From Lacinutrix sp. (GTDB lineage Bacteria > Bacteroidota > Bacteroidia > Flavobacteriales > Flavobacteriaceae): 43,881 bases of DNA. The stretch spans positions 1 to 43,881 of the forward strand of contig NZ_JALZVX010000080.1 of assembly GCF_023299985.1 (NCBI RefSeq), read 5' to 3'. The translations under genes and the position numbers were made by a program. The notes under the pieces were generated by a model. It had not been told where the DNA came from. It saw only the letters and a program-made list of their open reading frames with translations, and made no database searches. Shown here piece after piece: positions 38,479 to 43,881 of the stretch (its first letter is position 1; each line of letters opens with the position of its first letter).

Positions 38479-39543
38479 TTAAGATGAAAAAATAACACCT
38501 GAAGAATGGTCTTTTTTTGCGCCTGTAACACTAGCTAAACAATTGTTTTCATTTCTAAGTTTTAAAACACCTAAAAAACCAAAAACTAAAGCCTCCTTAA
38601 ACTCTATTATTTCTGTAGTAGGTGTTTTAATATTTGTATGGCTTAAATCTTTAATTCGTTCCATTAAAAAAACATTAAAAACACCACCACCAGAGACTAA
38701 AACTGAAGCTTTTTGTTGCTTATTAAGCACTTTAGAAATTTGAATAGCAATGTGCTCTACAAATGTTCTTAAAACATCTTTTATTGAAAGGTTATAACGC
38801 TCAATTAATGGAAATATAATTTGGTTAACCCATTCTAAACCTAAGGATTTGGGATAGCTTGCTTTATAGAAATCTAAGTTGTTTAATTCTTTTAATAAAT
38901 TATTATCTAGTTCTCCTTCCTGTGCTAGTTTTCCTTTATTATCGTAAGCAAAACCTAATTTAGAAACATAATTATTAAGTACTATGTTAGCAGGACAAAT
39001 ATCGAAAGCAATACGCTTACCATTGATTTGAGTGGAGACATTTGCAAAGCCACCTAAGTTTACACAATAGTTATAATTAGAAAACAACAATGCGTCTCCT
39101 ATTGGTACTAAAGGTGCTCCTTGACCTCCTAAAGCAACATCTTGTATTCTAAAATTACATACTATAGTTTTGTTTAATACTTTATGTAAAATAGGAAGGT
39201 TTCCTATTTGGTATGTTAATCTGTTTTCTGGTTCATGTAACGCAGTATGTCCATGAGAGCAAATAGCGTCAATTTCTAAAATATTATTACGTTTAATAAA
39301 GCTGTCTATAACTTCTACAAGATATAGTGAGTAATCTACATCTAATGGTTTTAATTCTTTCTTTGAGAAATTAACCAAAGTCTTTAACTTATCGATCCAT
39401 TCTTCTGTGTAAGCTATAGTTTCTGCTTTAATAAGTTTGTAAGTCCAACTAATATCTAAATTAAAATTAATTAAAGCTAAATCTATTCCATCTAAAGAAG
39501 TGCCAGACATAACACCAATGACGGTGTATTCATTTTTTATCAT
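38479..39543 (-). CDS. anmK: anhydro-N-acetylmuramic acid kinase
   Basis: VIGVMSGTSLDGIDLAL, CSHGHTALHEP, NLGGFANVS, VSGGGVFN. Confidence 0.94.
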   Translation of the reverse strand: MIKNEYTVIGVMSGTSLDGIDLALINFNLDISWTYKLIKAETIAYTEEWIDKLKTLVNFSKKELKPLDVDYSLYLVEVIDSFIKRNNILEIDAICSHGHTALHEPENRLTYQIGNLPILHKVLNKTIVCNFRIQDVALGGQGAPLVPIGDALLFSNYNYCVNLGGFANVSTQINGKRIAFDICPANIVLNNYVSKLGFAYDNKGKLAQEGELDNNLLKELNNLDFYKASYPKSLGLEWVNQIIFPLIERYNLSIKDVLRTFVEHIAIQISKVLNKQQKASVLVSGGGVFNVFLMERIKDLSHTNIKTPTTEIIEFKEALVFGFLGVLKLRNENNCLASVTGAKKDHSSGVIFSS

Positions 39544-39566
39544 ATTCAGTAAAAATAGAAATATCT

Positions 39567-39598
39567 ATTGACAAAAAGCCAATAAAGAGCTATATTTG
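39567..39598 (+). promoter_or_regulatory. putative Bacteroidetes promoter of the acyl-CoA dehydrogenase gene
   Basis: ATTG, 20 nt, TATATTTG (39591-39598); upstream of the corrected start. Confidence 0.5.
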
Positions 39599-39634
39599 TA
39601 TTCAACTTTTATCAAATTAATAGTACTTATAAAT

Positions 39635-40774
39635 ATGGATTTTAGCTTAACAGAAGAACATATAATGATACGCGACGCAGCTCGTGATTTTGCGCAAACA
39701 GAATTACTACCTGGTGTTATAGAACGTGACAATAAACAAGAATTCCCTAATGAATTAGTAAAAAAAATGGGCGATTTAGGTTTTATGGGTATTATGGTAG
39801 ATCCAAAATATGGAGGAAGTGGAATGGACGCAATTTCTTATGTTTTAATAATGGAAGAACTTTCTAAGATTGATGCTTCTGCTTCTGTAATTGTGTCTGT
39901 AAACAACTCGTTAGTTTGCTATGGAATAGAGGCTTATGGAAATGAAGAACAAAAACAAAAATATTTGACTAAACTCGCTACTGGTGAGTTTGTAGGTGCT
40001 TTTTGTTTAAGTGAGCCTGAAGCTGGTAGTGATGCAACTTCGCAAAGAACCACTGCAATAGACAAAGGTGATCATTACGTAATTAATGGAACAAAAAACT
40101 GGATTACAAGTGGAGGAAGATCTGATATATATTTAGTAATTGCGCAAACCGATAAACACAAAGGTTCTCATGGAATTAATGCTTTTATTGTAGAAAAAGG
40201 AACACCTGGTTTTGATATTGGACCTAAAGAAGATAAATTAGGAATAAGAGGAAGCGATACGCATACCTTGCAGTTTAATGATGTAAAAGTTCCAAAAGAA
40301 AATAGAATTGGAGCGAATGGTTCTGGATTTAGATTTGCAATGAAAACTATCTCTGGAGGACGAATAGGTATTGCAGCACAAGCATTAGGTATTGCTTCTG
40401 GAGCTTATGAACTAGCATTAAAATACTCTAAAGAACGTAAAGCTTTTGGCACAGAAATTTGCAACCATCAAGCTATTGCTTTTAAATTAGCAGATATGTA
40501 TACTGAAATTGAAGCTGCAAGAATGCTTGTAATGAAGTCTGCCTGGGATAAAGACCAAGGTAATAACTATGATATGTCTAGTGCAATGGCAAAATTATAT
40601 GCCTCTAAAGTAGCAATGGAACAAACAGTTGAAGCTGTACAAATTCATGGTGGAAATGGTTTTGTAAAAGAATACCATGTTGAGCGTATGATGCGTGATG
40701 CTAAGATTACACAAATTTATGAAGGTACTTCTGAAATACAAAAAATTGTAATTTCTAGAGGTGTTATCAAATAA
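39635..40774 (+). CDS. acyl-CoA dehydrogenase (start corrected from 39596)
   Basis: FCLSEPEAGSDATSQRTTA, KNWITSGG, QIHGGNGFVKEYHVERMMRDAKITQIYEGTSEIQ. Confidence 0.94.
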   Translation: MDFSLTEEHIMIRDAARDFAQTELLPGVIERDNKQEFPNELVKKMGDLGFMGIMVDPKYGGSGMDAISYVLIMEELSKIDASASVIVSVNNSLVCYGIEAYGNEEQKQKYLTKLATGEFVGAFCLSEPEAGSDATSQRTTAIDKGDHYVINGTKNWITSGGRSDIYLVIAQTDKHKGSHGINAFIVEKGTPGFDIGPKEDKLGIRGSDTHTLQFNDVKVPKENRIGANGSGFRFAMKTISGGRIGIAAQALGIASGAYELALKYSKERKAFGTEICNHQAIAFKLADMYTEIEAARMLVMKSAWDKDQGNNYDMSSAMAKLYASKVAMEQTVEAVQIHGGNGFVKEYHVERMMRDAKITQIYEGTSEIQKIVISRGVIK

Positions 40775-40798
40775 TAAATAACATTTAAAAATTATATA

Positions 40799-40829
40799 AA
40801 AGCTTCGGAATTTATTTCGAAGCTTTTTT
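40799..40829. terminator. bidirectional intrinsic terminator between convergent genes
   Basis: AAAGCTTCG...CGAAGCTTTTTT. Confidence 0.75.
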
Positions 40830-43266
40830 ATTTATTAGATAAATCGTCTAAAACCAAACGCAATTCTCCAAAAGTATATTTATTATCTATTTTATGTTTT
40901 AAATCTGAAATATTCTCAAACTTCTGTTTTGGAATAATAGCTTTTAGTTCTTTATAATGTTTTTCTGAAATTAAATCTAAAATTTTAACTTCTCCTGAAG
41001 TAATAAAACTGGCTAAATGCCCAATAATTGTATTTACATTTAAATCACGCTCCATAGCAATTTGCTCTACAGATTTGCCAGATTTAAATAATTGTAAAGA
41101 AGTTCTATTAGTATCTCCTCTTTTTCGCTTTGGTTTTGGAACTTCAAAAATCTCAACAATTTTAGACGTTTGTATATCATTTTCATCGCAATATTCCCTT
41201 ATTATTTTTAATATATCGGTTCCATATTTTTTAACTCGTGTCTTACCAAAACCATTAACCTTTAATAATTCAGCTTTATTAGTTGGTAAAGTTTCACACA
41301 TTTCATATAAAGATTTCTGATTAAAAATTTGATAATGAATTAAGTCTTTATCGTTAGCTATTGTGTTTCTTAATTCACGAAGCAACTCAAATAACTCTAC
41401 GTTAGTAGTTCCATCAACTACTGTTTTTCTTGCTTTTTTTGGAGCTTCTTTAGCTAAGAAAACAGACTTGGCTCTTAATTCTAAGAAATTCTCAACTTTA
41501 AACCCATCAGCAAATCCTTTGAAATAAAGTAGCTTTATAGCTAATAATTCTTCAAATCCATCTAAAGCTTTAGTTAGATCATTTTCTATTGCTTTATTAT
41601 CTGTAGTAAAGTTAAAAGTTTTATAAGGCTCAATAATTTTTATTTCAACTTCATTCCTATAGTAATCTAATGCCTTTATAAAACGCATTTGTATTTCTTT
41701 ACTTGATTCTGGAATTAGTGTTATTTCAGAAAGCTCAGATAACTGAGTTTTAAAAGCATTTGCAACTTTAAGTAAATTTGTAATACAGTCTTTAATAGAT
41801 AATAATGGAGCTTCAATTTCACCTTCAATACTTCCTCTATTTTTGTAATAAACATCTAAAACACGGTTTACAGGATATAAAAATTTATAGAAGTTAAAAA
41901 TTTCGGAAATTAGATTAAGCTGAAAACTTGATTTTGATTGCTCTAAAATTTTTTCGTCAGGTTGATTTTCTTCTGCCTTTTTATTAAACGTAATTACGTT
42001 ATCATCACTTATAATTTGATTAGAACTAATTTTACTTTTTAAAACTAGACCTTCTAAACTTTTACAACGACTCAGCGCTACATAAGTTTGTCCATGAGCA
42101 AAAGCTCCTTGAGCATCTATTATAGCTTTTTCAAAAGTTAAACCTTGGCTTTTATGTATTGTAATTGACCAAGCTAAACGTAATGGCATTTGTGTATAAG
42201 ATCCAATTCTATTTTCAGTTATTTCTTTAGTATCATTATCAACGGTATAATTTATATTTTCCCATAATTCTGGAGTAGTAATAATATTGAAATCATCGTT
42301 TGGACATTTTACAACAACTTCATTCTTATCTAATAGAATCACTTTTCCAATTTTACCATTAAAATAACGTTTATCAGCAGAACTATCATTCTTAATAAAC
42401 ATAACTTGAGCACCAACTTTCAACATTAATTCCTCCTTATTAGGATATGAAAATTCTGGAAATTTACCGTCTATGGATGCTTTATAACAAAGCTTAAAAC
42501 CATTTAATTTATCCAGCTCTGTTTTATTAGTTTTTTCTGCTTTATTATTATGAGTTGTTAAAGAAATATAACCTTCTTCTTCTTTAGGTGAAAAATCTGG
42601 TTCAAATCTTTTGTTTAATTCATCGGCAGAAGATTGAGTTAAAGTATTTGTTCTAATTTCATTTAAAATATCTATAAATTTAGGATTATCTTGTCTGTAA
42701 ATATGTCTTAATTCAACGGTTACAGCATTACATTCTTTGTATGACAAACTACTAAAAAAGAAAGCATTTTTATAAAAAGGTTTTAATAAATGCCATTCAT
42801 TTTCTTTTACAACAGGAGATAATTGTTGTAAGTCTCCAATCATTAATATCTGTACACCTCCAAAAACAAGGTCTCTATTCCTATATCTTTTTAAAGTTTT
42901 ATCAATACCATCTAATAAATCTGCTCGAACCATACTAATTTCATCAATAACTAATAAATCCATAGATTTAATAATATTAATTTTCGTTCTACCGAATTTC
43001 CTATTAAATCCTACGGAACCATTTAGGTCATCATTAGGTAGTATAGGTCCAAATGGCATCTGAAAAAAAGAATGTATAGTTACTCCTTTAGCATTGATAG
43101 CTGCAACTCCTGTTGGAGCCACAACTACCATTCTTTTTAGAGATTTCATTTTTAACTTGTGTAAAAAAGTAGTTTTGCCAGTTCCTGCTTTTCCAGTCAA
43201 GAACACATTCCTGTCAGTATTATTAACAAAATTCCAAGCTAAATCTAATTCCTTATTTGTCGTCAT
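40828..43266 (-). CDS. PIF1-like/AAA helicase with C-terminal HRDC-like and helix-turn-helix domains
   Basis: NVFLTGKAGTGKTTFLH, LLVIDEISMVRADLLD, GDLQQLSPV, AWSITIHKSQGLTFEKAII, YVALSRCKSLEGLVL. Confidence 0.92.
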   Translation of the reverse strand: MTTNKELDLAWNFVNNTDRNVFLTGKAGTGKTTFLHKLKMKSLKRMVVVAPTGVAAINAKGVTIHSFFQMPFGPILPNDDLNGSVGFNRKFGRTKINIIKSMDLLVIDEISMVRADLLDGIDKTLKRYRNRDLVFGGVQILMIGDLQQLSPVVKENEWHLLKPFYKNAFFFSSLSYKECNAVTVELRHIYRQDNPKFIDILNEIRTNTLTQSSADELNKRFEPDFSPKEEEGYISLTTHNNKAEKTNKTELDKLNGFKLCYKASIDGKFPEFSYPNKEELMLKVGAQVMFIKNDSSADKRYFNGKIGKVILLDKNEVVVKCPNDDFNIITTPELWENINYTVDNDTKEITENRIGSYTQMPLRLAWSITIHKSQGLTFEKAIIDAQGAFAHGQTYVALSRCKSLEGLVLKSKISSNQIISDDNVITFNKKAEENQPDEKILEQSKSSFQLNLISEIFNFYKFLYPVNRVLDVYYKNRGSIEGEIEAPLLSIKDCITNLLKVANAFKTQLSELSEITLIPESSKEIQMRFIKALDYYRNEVEIKIIEPYKTFNFTTDNKAIENDLTKALDGFEELLAIKLLYFKGFADGFKVENFLELRAKSVFLAKEAPKKARKTVVDGTTNVELFELLRELRNTIANDKDLIHYQIFNQKSLYEMCETLPTNKAELLKVNGFGKTRVKKYGTDILKIIREYCDENDIQTSKIVEIFEVPKPKRKRGDTNRTSLQLFKSGKSVEQIAMERDLNVNTIIGHLASFITSGEVKILDLISEKHYKELKAIIPKQKFENISDLKHKIDNKYTFGELRLVLDDLSNK

Positions 43267-43445
43267 TTATAGTTTTTGAATATAAACCCATAAGATAATT
43301 AAAATGAATATTTAATATGCTTCGTTTCTAATAAAAATAAAAACTTATTATTGGCTATGTTCTTTTTTTTATAAAAAAGAAACACAAAAAAGGATGCTAG
43401 TATTATCACTCACTAAAGCCAATACTAAAAAGTTTTAAACAAAAA

Positions 43446-43473
43446 AATCCTAAACAACTAAATGTTTAGGATT
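43446..43473 (-). terminator. rRNA operon intrinsic terminator
   Basis: AATCCTAAACA-ACTAAA-TGTTTAGGATT with A run (T run on the minus strand) after 5S. Confidence 0.75.
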
Positions 43474-43481
43474 CTCTAAAA

Positions 43482-43586
43482 AAGGCGACGACCTACTCTC
43501 CCACAAGTGTAGTACCATCGGCGCAAATAGGCTTAACTTCTCTGTTCGGAATGGTAAGAGGTGAGCCCTATCGCTATAATCACCTT
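43482..43586 (-). rRNA. rrf: 5S rRNA
   Basis: minus strand GGTGATTATAGCGATAGGGCTCACCTCTTACCATTCCGAACAGAGAAGTTAAGCC...GATGGTACTAC...GGGAGAGTAGGTCGTCGCC. Confidence 0.93.
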
Positions 43587-43712
43587 AAATTTTTCGGTGT
43601 GTGTAGTTTATATTTCATAATCTACTTACCGTATAAAATAACATATTGAAAAAAGGTCGATAATCAACTATTTACATGAAAACTTAAATATTATATTGTA
43701 TTTAATAAAAAA

Positions 43713-43881
43713 ACAGGCGTACAATAAGCCTATGGGTTATTAGTATCACTCGGCTATGACATTACTGCCTTTACACCTATGACCTATCAACGTGGTAATC
43801 TCCCACGACCCTTTAAAGAAATCTCATCTTGTGGTGGGTTTCGCGCTTATATGCTTTCAGCGCTTATCCCTTCCCAACGTA
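43713..43881 (-). rRNA. rrl: 23S rRNA, 3' end (truncated by window)
   Basis: minus strand TACGTTGGGAAGGGATAAGCGCTGAAAGCATATAAGCGCGAAACCCACC...GATACTAATAACCCATAGG. Confidence 0.93.

Noticed and set aside
38460-39543. Phage/defence island around the dehydrogenase-anmK region
   Set aside because: All genes are ordinary metabolism/cell-wall recycling; no mobility or defence motifs.
40828-43266. PIF1-like helicase as a defence gene
   Set aside because: Helicases of this architecture (with HRDC-like and HTH C-terminus) are common chromosomal genes in Bacteroidota, here next to an rRNA operon; no defence partner present.

Overview
AT-rich Bacteroidota/Flavobacteriaceae-type chromosomal window, mostly housekeeping genes. 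Left to right: two rhodanese and two thioredoxin-fold genes; a complete trp operon (trpE-G-D-C-F-B-A) preceded by an unannotated Trp-rich leader peptide and attenuator; DUF805, trmL, VF530 and DEAD-box helicase genes; a solitary NACHT NTPase; SDR and M28 peptidase genes; PDH E2 and E1alpha; cdd; porV-porU-gldJ (type IX secretion/gliding); murF; tRNA-Val(TAC); folC; two tandem TonB paralogs with exbD/exbB; nhaD; Glu/Leu/Phe/Val dehydrogenase; anmK; acyl-CoA dehydrogenase; a PIF1-like helicase; and the 5S plus 3' end of 23S rRNA on the minus strand. Most interesting non-annotated signals: (1) trpL leader (WWW codons) with an 8-nt antiterminator/terminator-loop complementarity; (2) small hairpins placed exactly 6 nt upstream of the start codons of trpG, trpD and trpA, with a compensatory base change in the trpA copy, and similarly placed hairpins at trpL and the DEAD-box helicase; (3) nearly every intergenic gap of the trp operon filled by dispersed palindromic/repeat elements; (4) a REP-like repeat half-element read in frame as the PDH E2 linker; (5) a lone NACHT STAND protein (candidate anti-phage) with no recognisable effector. 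No CRISPR array, transposase or prophage was seen.
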